The notes beneath the pieces were generated by a model. That model saw only the letters and a program-made list of their open reading frames with translations. It did no database searches and was not told the DNA's origin. Below are positions 12,250-24,459 of a stretch of DNA of 64,000 nucleotides, piece after piece (the first letter of the stretch is position 1; each line of letters opens with the position of its first letter). The translations under genes and the position numbers were made by a program. Source of the DNA: Thereva unica (Eukaryota > Arthropoda > Insecta > Diptera > Therevidae); NCBI GenBank assembly GCA_949987705.1, contig OX465283.1:5126207-5190206 (forward strand). Reading direction: 5' to 3'.

Positions 12250-13465
12250 TTGTCATTTCTACGCCTACGCGTAAAATTCACAATTGTTTTGGCGCACATT
12301 ATACGCTAGGATATGCTTTGATGTGTTTCCTGATTAAAACAGAATCTAGTGTTACCATTGCCTTATCTGTTGTAAAAGATGTTGTATTGCTATGTGGAAG
12401 AATACTAGGATGACTTATGGTTTCTCAACAAGAACTATGTCAAAATCTACCTATCAAAGGAAGGAAGATCTGCAGATTTCTCGAAGGACAGTAGCGGTGT
12501 CTAAAATTGTTCTGCAGGCAATTCGATATACTCTTCAACTTCGACCTGGCAATCTTGCCAAGAATAAAGAAGGCATGATTATATATTCCCTTATGGGGCG
12601 ACGCTTGCCATTTTTTTCGAACTGAACTGCAACTGTCACATCAACTATTCTCATCTGTTCGAAACACGTGATTTGGGCATCCTTCAACCATTTGGATCTG
12701 ATGCCGCGATTAGTCGTGATAAGTTACGTTCAACGTTCAATTTCTTCCCTTCCAGATTTCAAATTTTATTTGGTCTAAATACGGCGTTTGTGCGGTGAAA
12801 AGTAAATTGTGTTTTGTATCAGAAAACCTTCTCTCGCTCAAAAACACACGAGATTCAATTTAGGCAATGTTTATGTGTTGTTGTTCACTGAACTTCTGCA
12901 AGAATTTCCTTCAAAACAACCTTCGATCCTATCTCTTCCTCGATTCGGAAAACAATAGGAGAAAACTTTCCCCCGGTAAATCTTAAGGACGTCTCTGCTG
13001 CAAAACATCTCCTTTAATAAATTTCGTACCAGAATCTCTTAATTTTTCTATTCTAAAAATATCGTTCAATACTTATTTTTAAACATTCATAAAATAAGAA
13101 TATAAATCGAAATTTTATCGATTTCTCTGAGCATCGCATTCATTCGCCCATCGTTCTCCTTTTTTTGTCAGAATGAACTTTTTTAAAGGTCGCTGGAGAG
13201 CTGGGTAATAAATTTTTGTGATATGAATTTATTCCGAAACAGAATTTTAAATTATTGGAATAATGCGAAAGAGAATACTACGGGAATGTTAGCGCAATCG
13301 TGAATATTTAGATTTGTTTTTTAAATTTTGATCTTAGTAGAGTTTATTGAGAGAAAATTATCAATAATTGATCAGCAATAATTGGTGCAGAAAGAGCTTG
13401 TGTTCATTTAGTGGACTAATACGAATTGTAATCCGAGTAAAAATAATTTAGTTAGTTGAACAAAT
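12250..13465. other. Gene-free AT-rich stretch
   Basis: No coding region, transposon protein or repeat recognised. Confidence 0.45.
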
Positions 13466-13470
13466 GCGTT

Positions 13471-13635
13471 AGAGAAAGTGACGTTTCAGCCGAATCACGA
13501 CTTTCAGAAAGGGGGCCTTAGCTCAACTTGGCATTTCCACTCTAGGCCTGCGCTGAAATTTGTAATTCAACTGAAACATCACTTTCTTCAACTCGAAACG
13601 ACTTGTCACGAAACACGACTCGATCTTCAGAAGGG
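13471..13635. repeat. Long-hairpin MITE, family 2, truncated copy
   Basis: Contains the family-2 blocks AAAGTGACGTTTCAG, CACGACTTTCAGA, then the inverse TTCTTCAACTC, ACGACTTGTCACGAA and CACGACTCGA. The left third of the element is missing compared with the copy at 56,651. Confidence 0.7.
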
Positions 13636-14377
13636 AACGAAAAAGCCGAATACCATGCTAAGCAGGGAGTGTCTCTCTGGGGCTCGTAGACCGAAATGGA
13701 CGGCAGCGCAGGAGGCGGTGTTAAAAATCGCTATTTCTGACTTTACTTGATTTTAGCCAGCCAAAGGTGGAGAAAATTGGATACCTGTACTATCTCTAGG
13801 ACCTCCAACTACGACACCCTACTGTCAGAATAACAGCAACCGTCAAGGTACATTGGTCCAAAGGAAATCATATTGTCAAACTGGGTTCTGATCTTTGCTG
13901 GGTGGTATGTTGCGTAGCTGAAGAGACTTGATCGAGAGGAAAACACTTGTTCACTTCCTGTGCAAATGCTCGTGTTTAGGCGAAGTTAGGTAGCACAACA
14001 TAGACAGTTGTGTTTTGGAAGACTTGAAAAAAATATCCAGACTGAAAGTTCGATCACTTATAACCTCTGGAACTTATCCTGAAAACTTATTACCCCCAAG
14101 CCGCAATAAAGTGGTCCTACTCAGCCGTTTAAGTTCTCAGGCGGAGATAGCAATGTCATGGGGTGTACATGCCAAACTGTCATTATCGAAAAACAGTTTC
14201 TCGGCATAAACGTAACCAGGGATGAATAACATAATACCAATTATACTCTAGAAGACGCATGACATTATCGGCCTTTGTGAATCTTTTAGAATTGCCTACA
14301 ACACTGCTACGAGCTCTACTTCTGGGGGCGGTTTAAAATATTTTGTAGAAGATAGTATAGGTAGATCTATGTGCCCC

Positions 14378-14907
14378 TTAATCCCTCGTGGGACATAGGG
14401 CGGAAACAGTTGCCCTCCAGCGGACTCTGTTTTGCGCGACAGCTCTTAGCTCTGACCAGGATCTCCCAGTAGTTGCGGCCTCTGCTAGTAGGGTTCTCCT
14501 CCACGTTGTTCTAGGTCTTCCAACTCGACGGGATCCTTGCGGGTTCCAGTCTAGGGCCTGTTTGGCTAGATTTTCGTTATCGCGTCGCAAGGTGTGGCCA
14601 ACCCAATTCCATTTCCTTCGCCTGATTTGGTCGTCTATCCTTTCTGGCATGCATATGCGCTTCGTGCTTTATTTATTCTGGAACTGACGTCTTCTTCTGC
14701 ACCACCATTTTCGGTAATAATACTACCGAGGTAGCAGAATTTATCTACCAGTTCCACGTCACGGTTATTCAGCGCAGTTCGTTCAAGTGTGTTTGCATTT
14801 ATCCGCATTTCTTTGGTTTTATTCGGATTCAGCCTTAAGCCTGCTAGACTACTTTCTGTTGCCAAATTGTTTAACATGTTTAGGTAGATGCGGATACAAA
14901 ATGGCAA
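14378..14907 (-). mobile_element. RTE-like LINE (type a), 3' ORF2 fragment
   Basis: Two minus-strand blocks belong to one LINE ORF2 C-terminus: KFCYLGSIITENGGAEEDV plus RINKARSAYACQ (14,635-14,907), then RRRKWNWVGHTLRR and NPQGSRRVGRPRTTWRR with WSELRAVAQNRVRW (14,378-14,650). The segment between them, including the W-rich connector, is deleted. A homologous copy reads plus at 47,281-47,495. Confidence 0.75.
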
Positions 14908-14909
14908 AG

Positions 14910-16775
14910 GATTGTACCTTAGAACACATGATAAACCTCTATGTATCGGAAACTATATAGCAGCAGTCTCTATATCATCCCTCAGTAAACAAGGTAAAAT
15001 TGGTGAACATCGCACTGCATCCACGTTGGCGTCGTTCCTGGACCTAAAGCGAGCTTACAGCAAAATCCTTTTAATGTTGCGAACCTCTGAGAAGTCAGGG
15101 AAATCTTATGTGACCCCCCACTATAATATTGGTTGAAAAAAAAAACCCAAGCATTTGGGGTGATTTTCTCAGTAAGAAACCAAAAATTGAGTCGGAACCA
15201 AAAATTCAGGACGATCCGCATATATCCGCATGATCGTACGGCACCGATGCTTTCCGTGTCAGTGGCTTCCGTGATAAATCTTTCACTGACATTCATACGG
15301 CATCGCCTTTTCTATATCAATTCTTAATGTTACTATGCAGTTTGTTATTCCGTATAAAAAAATCGGACAGAAACCGGTTTGAGTGTATTTCAAATAAACT
15401 TTTTGTTTCTTGCTTACGGACGCCTGAAGGGTATTGATAACTACGGTGTCCCACTGCGTCGGATGTTTAGGAGTGTGACACGCGTTTCCCAATTTGCTTC
15501 CATGGAATTACATCGCACCGATATTTTTGTTTTCACTGATGCCCTGGTGCTGCACTGAAGCCGCCGTCACGTCACGGATGTATGTGGTTCGACCTTTACC
15601 GGAAACCAACCTTTACCGGCTCCTCTGTTTTGTGTGCCGCTTTTACATTACAGTGAAACCCAATTTCAACAGAGGCTTCGTTGTTCAAATTCCCACCATA
15701 GACCTTTTGGCTCAGGATATTAATAAAAAATTCGTTTATGAATGAAATAACTCAACTCTGGGACAATCTTTCGCAGTCAGTATTTTCGAAAACCTTCAGC
15801 AACCAAGAGTTCGAACACAGCGCTCATCGCCATCTACTTTAACACTCTTCCGACCCCCTTAACCCTATTATATCCTTCGAACTCGGCTTACTACTAGAAA
15901 TCGTACGACCAACGACATGACGGACCGGTAGCACAAAGGGCAATTTCTGAGTTTAGAACTGCCACATTAAAAAACGATCCTTTTCTAGAAAATGTACAAA
16001 CTTAAAATTCAGCTCAAACTTTCCTTTACATACATACATACATATGTAATCTCTTCCTATCTTGTAGCTTAACCCTTCCTTCATTACAGCAAATCGATAT
16101 TCGTTTTGGCAAATTTCGACTTCATACAACGATGCCAAAACATCCTCGTTGCCAAATATTTGTAATAAACACAATTTGGATAAATTTCAATCTATTTCCC
16201 TGCCAAATTATTAACTAAAACGGAAAAAAGGACACGTAGAATGTTATCCTTTGAAAATCCCCACCAGTAACACAAATTTGCCTACATTTGAAGTCCCATT
16301 AGTGCACAAATCACTCGTGCCGCCTTTTAACTTTAATACAAACAAATGACAAACTTTGAACTTGGCTCGAAAGGACATTTACATTTCACACATACATGCA
16401 TGCCGGGCGAGTTGTAACAATTTATCTAAGGCAATTTATTCCAAATGACAACTTTATCGTAAATGAGAATTTATCTCAGAATACACTTAATTTGTGGGTG
16501 TATGTGTGTGCTATGTATAGATGTTTGTTGTGCTCTTAACAATTTATTTTTGTTTACTTATGTCCAACAATTTATTTTGAATAATAAGGTTTATTCAGGG
16601 AAAGTTTTCGTGTGATTTTAAACTTTGATTTATTGTAATCAGGGTGTTATTGAATGCCATACAATTTTTTTGTTGGAAGAACATGTATTAGAATCTATTT
16701 AGGATAGGAAAGTTTTGCTTCTGCGTTTGAATTCTGATTTATTGAAGCTCTGTAGAGTTAAGTATTGAAAAATGG
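14910..16775. other. Gene-free stretch with a microsatellite
   Basis: No coding sequence supported. A (TACA)n run occurs at about 16,026-16,045. AT-rich sequence dominates from 15,950 on. Confidence 0.45.
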
Positions 16776-16780
16776 TTCTT

Positions 16781-17006
16781 AGAGGTCGCGCCAAAAGAGT
16801 TGATGCCGAGAAAGTCGCGTTTTCCATGCGCAGTAGAATCCCCGCATGCCGTTCCCGTCCCTAAGCCTAGTCGCAACAAATTTCGAAGGGGAAATTTGAA
16901 AATACATAAGCGCATTTCTTATCAACATGTGCGCAATTTTTATTTGTGTGCAGCTTTAATTTCCCCAGCTGCGCGCTCCGGCATCAACTCTTTTGGCGCG
17001 ACCTCT
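16781..17006. repeat. MITE with perfect 28 bp terminal inverted repeats
   Basis: Left end AGAGGTCGCGCCAAAAGAG and onwards (16,781-16,808) is the exact reverse complement of 16,979-17,006. The outermost bases are TTAGAGG and CCTCTAA, which fits a TA target duplication as in Tc1/mariner-type MITEs. The interior is non-coding. It lies at the 3' edge of a LOA-like LINE; the 206-residue reading frame that starts inside it is not a gene. Confidence 0.85.
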
Positions 17007-17008
17007 AA

Positions 17009-18260
17009 CTATAGTTTACTGTCCACTCGATTCTTAAAAGATACGCAAATACTTGAGCAAAATGTCTCCACTAACTTCGAGCGCATCATTACTGAATCCA
17101 AAGCTTTTATAGAAGTTTGGCTGTCTATAAAAATTCCAATATTACATCCTTGTGTAGATTCTAAGCTCATTGCCTGGCAGCACTTCAGCTTGAAAGACAC
17201 TAGCGTACACCGGGACGTGCCAAGACTAGAAACTATTAGTGGTCTCTACACCCCTGCTCCGCCGCCTTCTGACGTCTTGGAGCCGTCGGTAAATATTCGT
17301 ACTTCGAATTTTCCGAGGACCTCTCCGTTTCTCCACTATCTTCTTGACGATATTTCGACGAAGAAGGTCTTCCTAAAGGGGAAGGTAGTCTGTAGTTGTG
17401 GCGACCATACCCTCGGGTAGCAGATTTAAGATAGGGTTTAGAGGTCCAGGCCCCGGACTCCCTCAGTCTGAGGGCACTACACGAGGCTAGATGTTTGATG
17501 TGAAGTTCGGGGAAGTAAACGCAAGAGAATCATCAAGGGCTATCGTGGGGCATGTTGTCATGGCCCCTGTTTCCTCTATTGTTGCCGTTCTCTGGACCTT
17601 TTCCAACTTTATGATGTTATAAGCCCTGCTCAGCGCTGGCCACCATACTAGCAAACCATACGTGAGAATTTTGCGTACCACAGCTGTGTACATCCACAGG
17701 ACCATCTTTGACTTAAGAACTCATCTCTTGCCAATCTTCTTTTTACAGTCGTAGAAGGCTATCCAGGCTTTCTTTACCTTTTCCTCGATATTCGACTTCC
17801 AGTTGAGTTTCTTCATTGTTCCGTTAGCTGGCGGGCCGCCCCCGCAACGGATACGCTGCTGTCGGTGCCGTTTTAAAAAAAGCGGTTTCTTGCCTAGTTT
17901 CTTCGGTCAATTCGGCAGGTCGACCACCCTCCTCCTTTCACACCCTGAACTTGGGACCAGACGACGACGGAGCTTGAGTTGAGTTTAGGATCCAGTATTA
18001 GACCCAGAAATTTCACTCTGGAGGATAAAGCGAGAGTGTGCAGTCGTTTTACCTGTGAACAGCATAAGCTCAGTTTTTCCCGGATTGGCTGTCAGACAGC
18101 AGCCTCCTCCCCAGCTGCTACTTTAGCACCGCTTTTTCCTAGTTTTTGTAGTATGCTGTTCATCGTTGCTAACCGCAGTAACGGGAAGATGACGCCTCCT
18201 GTACCTCTGTTGCCGTATTTGATTACCGTCTCGGTTCCCAAATCCGCTTAGATTATTCTC
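17009..18260 (-). mobile_element. LOA-like LINE, RT end and RNase H
   Basis: Reading minus from 18,260: TANPGKTELMLFTGKTT (RT), KKLNWKSNIEEKVKKAW, then WMYTAVVRKILTYG and LVWWPAL, followed by RNase H pieces RIFTDGSK, VFQAEVLPG and IFIDSQTSIKALDS. This order (RT, connector, RNase H) is that of LOA/I-clade ORF2. Multiple frameshifts make it inactive. About 160 bp near 17,820-17,980 look inserted. Confidence 0.75.
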
Positions 18261-18345
18261 GAGCTAGCCACTGCATAGGGCTTTCTTCTACGTTTAGGTA
18301 TATGAGAGCCTCTCGAATCGATTCAGTACGTACCGTACCGTACCC

Positions 18346-18415
18346 GACCCCTGTGCTGAAAATCGAGTCGTCACGACACGACAAATCGTTTGAGTTAAAG
18401 CAAGTGCCGTTTCAG
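18346..18415. repeat. Long-hairpin MITE, family 2, left-end fragment
   Basis: Begins CCCTGTGCTGAAAATCGAG and continues CGACAAATCGTTTGAG with a short piece of the GTTTCAG block. Only the left arm is present. Confidence 0.6.
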
Positions 18416-18449
18416 GTGATCAGTTCGAGTTGGCGACAACGATCAATCT

Positions 18450-19845
18450 ACTAACATTACCATTGTTAGCGTTGTGCATGCTATGATTTCCTATAACTCA
18501 TATCCGGATCACAGCAAAGAAAATATTCGGGTATTCCTCTGGCGTGTCCATCTCCAGTGGCAGATGCCATACATAGGACGTTTATATTTGAATAAAGTCA
18601 GCATTGTTAATACAACATCAGCAAACAAGATAAAAAAAAAGTTTAAATAAAAAAAAATGGCTCAAAATCCCCATATCACACATCCATTAGCCCTTAGAGC
18701 TCCCCTTTTCCAAAACGTTTTTTTTTTCATTCGCCACATGGGGACCCATCATAGGTCGACAACGTGCTTAACTAGCCTATGTCACTCCTGAGATTACAAA
18801 AAAATATGTCACCCAAAGAGTCCCTGGAAAATCGATAAAGCAGTTTCGAGAATAGCCCTGAACCCATAAACAGGCAGACCGAGCATAGATTCGACAAATA
18901 ATAAAATCCTACAAAGTACAACAGCCACAGCTCACCACAATTAAATAGCTATGAACTTAATTGCATCAATTAGTGAAACTACAAAGGTAAATATCAGAAG
19001 GGATTTACCAGAGAGAAGAACGGCTTTAAGTGTAATGTTGGTTTCCACAGAATTCACCCAAAATCAATCAATTACATCGGCTTTAATGCATTTAAATAGG
19101 CAGGGTGTGATGTGTCAGAGGTTCTGTGCGCATCAAAATCCATAACGATTCATTCCTCTTACCTTGTTTATGGACATAAGTAGTAGTAAGATGGGATGTG
19201 CATGGAATTGATTTGTCCACTTCGACTCTGGGGTAAAGTTAAGCGCAAATTTATCTATGCAAGTCCGTTTCAGTGACGTTAAAATTCTTCTTCTATGTTC
19301 ATTTTATTCGACCGAGCCTTAATGGTTGCAACATTCCATTCGATACATGCTAGTAATGGCGTGGAGGTTTCATATTTTATATTTAGTAATTAGTGGAGAA
19401 ATTCATTCGGCTTTAATAAAGTTTTTGCAGAGATATTGCCAACAACACCCACACTTCACTTCGGATCTGACGACATAAATCGCCTTACGTCAAATTCGGT
19501 CGAAATTTTCTTTGCATTAATTATGAGTTATAAGTTAAGCATGCATCGGGCCGAAATAGACTTGGATTCATAAATCAAGCAATTCAAAGATACTAAAAAA
19601 CTGTCATGGAACGTCATAAGAGAGTGGGCTGGGGGAAAAAATATAGTCGACGAGTGGAAAGAGTTATATAATTGATTCCAACATAAAAGCGGTAAGAACG
19701 CCCAGTTTTTATAACTACAACTGCTGGCTCTGGCTGGCTGGCTCTAGTGCGTCCAGGTAATTGGGCGCCGTTTCGATGCCACATGCCTAAAGTTCGGTGG
19801 TTTTTTATGCCTAAAACCATACTGTGTAGTTGAGGGAACTTATCA
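18450..19845. other. Gene-free stretch
   Basis: No gene or recognisable transposon protein. A short GGCTCT / GGCTGGCTGG repeat is at about 19,725-19,745. Confidence 0.4.
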
Positions 19846-19850
19846 GTGCT

Positions 19851-20048
19851 CTAACCTCTAGTCTGGAGATCTCTTTTAAGTTTTGCAGAACGTAACTCAA
19901 TAGTGTGCGCTGTTGTTGTGGCTAGGTTGTTGGCTTTCTCATTCCGATCTATGCTGCTATGTCCGCGTACTAGGTTGGGATTTCTGCCGAGCCAATCTAA
20001 GGGAAAGTGTAGAGTAGAGCTGAAAAGGTTTAAAATGAGTGCGTTCAT
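19851..20048 (-). mobile_element. LINE RNase H fragment
   Basis: The minus-strand reading contains NPNLVRGHSSIDRNEKANNLA, close to the WVPGHSGIxGNExADxLA motif of LINE-encoded RNase H. The neighbourhood 19,640-20,240 is probably the rest of the same decayed element, but no further motif is secure. Confidence 0.5.
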
Positions 20049-20639
20049 AGCGCCGCTCGCTTTCCTCTGGCAGAACAGCGAGTTGCGTTATGCCCACGCC
20101 CATTTAAACCCCATTCAGAGTTCTATAAGCGAGTGGTGGCGCATATACTCTACTCCAGTGTTTCCCAAGGATTGGTACGCGTCCACTCAGGGGTACGGGA
20201 AGAGTTTAGTGGGGATAGGCTTACCACACTTTGGCTGCGCCTGGTGCAACAAGCAGTTTACTTTTTTTCAATTAAAAAATAGAAAAATAATAGCCATGGG
20301 ATGTGATTCTGCGCCATGGTACAATAATTACAAGGTAAGCTCATAAGGGCCCGATGACGTGGACTGGAGATAAAATCGAGCCTGTTTTGAACATCTGACA
20401 AATGAAGCTGTAACGAACCACGATTCGTTACTAATAATCCTTCTCCCAACAAAGCTTTAGGAAAATAAATATTCACCCAGAAGGCTAGGTGATTCTCCTT
20501 TGAAAGCTTTTCTTCGAAGCTTTAAAGCTTCCTACGCCGACGAGCTTTCTAGCTATAAAATAAACCGCTTCACCTGGCCAAAAGGAGCCTTTCACCAGGC
20601 TCGTTTCGGAGAGGTCACCTTCTTCAGTCCTATACTGAG

Positions 20640-20995
20640 TTCAAGTGTATGACCCGGCACGGTAAAAACATATACCGAATACCTGTGGGATGTTACGACA
20701 GGGCCTGTCGAGGTGTATTGTATGATCCGACAATGTTCCTGGCAGCGTGTTCTTATACCGTGTCGAGGTGTATGATCCGGCACGGTAAAAACACACACAC
20801 AAACGTATCCACACTGCATACCGACCACATACCGAATATCTGGGGAATGTCTCCCGGGCCTTGTTGAGGTGTACGATTCGAGGTTCCAGGCAGCATTTTC
20901 TATACCGTGTCGAGGGGAATGTTGCCCAGGTCTTGTCGAGGTGTATGATCCGACAGTGTTCCTGGCAACATTTTCTAGACTAGTGTCAAGGTATG
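20640..20995. repeat. Degenerate tandem repeat
   Basis: A unit of roughly 75 bp recurs about three times: the CTTGTCGAGGTGTATGATCC block followed by GTTCCTGGCA, CATTTTCTA and ATACCGTGTCGAGG. Clearest at about 20,700-20,770, 20,855-20,910 and 20,930-20,985, with an interrupted GGCACGGTAAAAACA block between. It creates a repetitive minus-strand reading frame that is unlikely to be a gene. Confidence 0.7.
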
Positions 20996-20999
20996 ACCG

Positions 21000-23335
21000 A
21001 CCGAACACCCCGCTACAACCATATCCTCGTAGACCGCCCTAGTAACTAACCGTAGCACACATGTAGAGAAAACTAAAAAACAAGGTAGCTGCTTACCGAT
21101 GTACCGCAGCGGTGACTATTTAAGTGTAATCAATCCAGCAGCCAAAGAATGGTAGAAGTAATGATAATAGCTAGAGCGAAACCAACTTTTGAGCGGGTTC
21201 CATTATAAGCGTGGGCTCCTTTCGATATTTTCCGCCACCTTGTGGAAAGTTGTCTCAGTGAATCTAACTCTGCGATAGACACGTACCCAAGAACCGTGTT
21301 GATCATCATAGGATGACTCTGGCCAATTAGAGAAAATGCGGCTAGATTGAGAATCTCATACAATATCTACTACCGTAGTTGTGGAAGGGAACAAGTCAGA
21401 CAGACAGAGTGCATGTGACTGTCAAATTTGGAAACATCTTCGTACAACACTTGAGACGTTTCGAAGCTTAAAATAGGATGGTATGGAAAGATTTTTTTAA
21501 CGAGCGTTAAGGTTTTTTATTTTAACCCTTATTATTGATTTCTTTTCATAAAATATCTAAACCTGATTCACCAAATACAACAACAGTAGTAACAAAAAAC
21601 CGAAAAATAATCACAAATTCAGTTTTGTTCATCATTTTACTCATATTCTGCAGTTCTATTTTAAAACTGAAAATATGCTGAACAGCCGTAAAAAATACAA
21701 CATGTGAACGGATGACACGATGTTTTGCCACCACAACTGGTACGGCAAAAGTTTGCGTAATGCGGGTAATTGTGAGTTGAGAAATGAACCTCAAACACAC
21801 ACACACACAGACACAAAGTCCAACTCAATTCGATAATAATTAAAAAGAAGAGAAATCAAAATTATGCGACAGATTGTCGATATTTTTTGTGCATGTCGAA
21901 ATCGAGACACTTGATTAAATTTGTTTAAAGAACGCGAACAAAACAATCAGCGTCATCAATGACATTCTTGAGTCAACAATGGATAATGTGAATGATAGGC
22001 AACAACATTCGATACAAAAGATGCTATCTTTTATTACAATAATATCGGAGATCGCCCAAATCGCTGGAGTCTTGCTGTATTTTGAAAACATCTCATGTGT
22101 ATTTCGCCGGCCTTGCTCCCGTTTGTTTTGTTATTTTTGTGACTCTTTTGTGAATGGAGAATCATTTCACTCTTATGACGGTGTAGATCGGTGCTTAATA
22201 GAAGCTTTGCGTTCAATCGAACTTGACTTGCGTCATGTCTTTAGAAAGCTTCCATTGGTCCTAAGGTTTGACGTCATTTAAGTGCCGTATTCGTCTGGGT
22301 CGCAGTTCACTTCATTCAGCAGCTCCTGAGCGACGATCATTCGGCTCTGCTTTTACCCGAAATTCAACATGGACAAATTTTGCAAACGTTGTTCGCCCAA
22401 AAAATACCTGAAAAAATTGTTTAAGATGAACCAAGTTATATTGCAACATCATCAACAACTTCCCAGATAGTGATTCGGCCATTCTATACTCATCTTCTGC
22501 TCATTTTTGAAATTGTCATCGATTGTTCATCTCCTAAGAAGTCCAGGACGTTCGTCATCTTCAAAGTCTATATGGAGTAAATGAGTCACCGAAGAACACG
22601 TGGAAAGCTGGGACCACGTTTAGACAGACTAATGTTATCAGGGTATAAAATGCCGAGAGAAGTCCTGCATAGAGAATCTCTGAGAGGGCTTGTGGCCATA
22701 ACAGAACACGGAAGTTTTAAGTGTCAACTGAATCGAATATCAGAATGCTTGAAAATAAGATCTGTCGACTGTTGTCTGGAGTAATCCGAGACGGCTCATT
22801 TTACGAATTTACGAATTTTTAGCTGTCAGCTGAAAAGAATGAGAGTTTTTGAAGATGACATTTGTGGATTATGCCTGGTGAAGCCCGATACAGCCCCATT
22901 TTGTTTCACTGTACGAGTGCGCAGGCGGACGAAAACCGGATCCACAAAAAGTAATCCGAATCGGCATCTCTGGGCCAATCTACATATCTCCATAAGTGGA
23001 GAAGTGTTATTCACAGGTGATCGGAGGCTTAGTTGTATGTTGGATCACGTGACACAAACTCGCACAATCAGCAAACCCATGTTGCAGGACCAACCTCAGC
23101 TCGGGATACCTCTGCATTACTGCGTAAACAGGTGAGGACTAATGAAGCTGCCCTGCATGTTTGTGGAACAGACTGACTACCGTGGACCTAGATATGGCAT
23201 ACTACAGCGCAAACATACATGTTGAAGAAATAAATAGTACTGTGCGAAGGTACTAGCCACGGTGGACTCGGGATAACAGGCGTCCTTGGATATCCGGAGC
23301 TAAACCGCGCAACTCAAGCGATCAATATTGATTCA
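21000..23335. other. Gene-free stretch
   Basis: No supported gene. A CA-dinucleotide run lies at about 21,793-21,808. Reading frames at 21,979-22,281 and 22,839-23,135 have no recognisable domain. Confidence 0.4.
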
Positions 23336-23339
23336 TATT

Positions 23340-23470
23340 CTAAGTGATTGAGACAGGCTAGGGTGCTCTTTATTCCCAAAGCGGGAAAATCATACAAGAA
23401 GAAAAATCCTATCGACCCAAGAGCATTCTCCTCCCTCCTGAAAAGGTTTTAGACAAGCATTTTACGGTGA
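23340..23470 (+). mobile_element. LINE reverse-transcriptase N-terminal fragment
   Basis: The plus-strand translation reads RVLFIPKAGKSYKKKNPI followed by DPRAF, similar to the VxFIPKPGKxxYxxxKxFRPI segment that opens LOA/I-type RT domains. It is cut off by the inverted-repeat element starting at 23,518. Confidence 0.45.
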
Positions 23471-23517
23471 GGTCGAGATATCGAATTCTTTAGTAAAAGT
23501 CCAGCTTAGCTTGTCTT

Positions 23518-24458
23518 ATATGGGTGATTGTCATGAAATGGGGGTAGTGGCTGGCTGGCCGTTGTTCTCTAGCTACAACGCCTCAAACAAATTTTTTCTG
23601 GGGTGAAAATCTCCATCCAGTAATAAAACATTCTCTCCTTCATCGCCTCCCGCGGCAAGCACTCTTGAACAAAATGGCGGCCCTTCGACCACCGAAAATG
23701 TCGCCTCCGTAACCTGTCCATTTTCCGCTTTTACGTCACGGCACTACGTTTACGGAAAAACAGTGCATTATTGCCGCGCACCTAGGGTCTCAAACGATAG
23801 CAGCAGTGTTCCGAAACTGATCACCGGTATGTATTACGCGGGCGGATACCTGCTTAGTTAGATGTCAGTGTTTACATTCTGACTGTTGTTTGTTGCAAAT
23901 TTCAATAAAAACTATAAGAATAGCGCACACGCAACGACAAATTGGTTGTCAAGTGGCACTAAGTAGTGAAAACGAATCGTCACAAGTTTCGTTATGAATG
24001 TTTATCCTCGCCGGACGTTTAGACTGTGAACAATTTATAAACAAGAGAGCAACCCTCAAGAAAATTATCGAAGAAAAAAAACTGTCGCCTCCGTAATGTG
24101 TGTTTTCGTTGTGATATGTGTTGCAAATCTCTTTTAACTCGGTTCGGTATATTTGTTTGCATTTGTAGAGCAAGCAAATTTTCGGAAAAATTGTTTGCTC
24201 TCATTGATCATGAAAGCGACGGATTTTTCGATGAAATGTCGCTACCGTAATTGTCGCCTCCGAAGCCATATAATTTCGGCTTTTCGATATAAACTTCTCA
24301 CTGTCTATACCTCGTGTGTATTTATGTGGAAATATACAGAAAGTACTTCAAAATAATGTTGAAAACACATGAGAAATTTTTTTTTTCAGCACTTTTTTTT
24401 TGTTCACAAATTTTTGTTCAAATCTCAAAAACTCCCATTTCATGACAATCACCCATAT
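23518..24458. mobile_element. 941 bp element with perfect 25 bp terminal inverted repeats
   Basis: Bases 23,518-23,542 (ATATGGGTGATTGTCATGAA and five more) are the exact reverse complement of 24,434-24,458. The interior has four imperfect copies of TGTCGCCTCCGTAA (about 23,697, 24,083, 24,237, 24,252), typical of sub-terminal repeats, and no transposase frame. A non-autonomous DNA transposon is the best reading; the superfamily is unknown. Confidence 0.75.
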
Positions 24459-24459
24459 G

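Noticed and set aside
16800..17420. 206-residue plus-strand reading frame
   Set aside because: It begins inside a MITE and continues antisense through a LINE RNase H region whose minus-strand motifs (DGSK, DSQTSIKAL) are clear. No protein family fits.
20597..21008. 138-residue minus-strand frame with internal repeats
   Set aside because: It is the translation of a degenerate DNA tandem repeat and has no protein signature.
21979..22281. 100-residue plus-strand frame starting MDNVNDRQQHS
   Set aside because: No family match or exon context; codon composition not distinctive.
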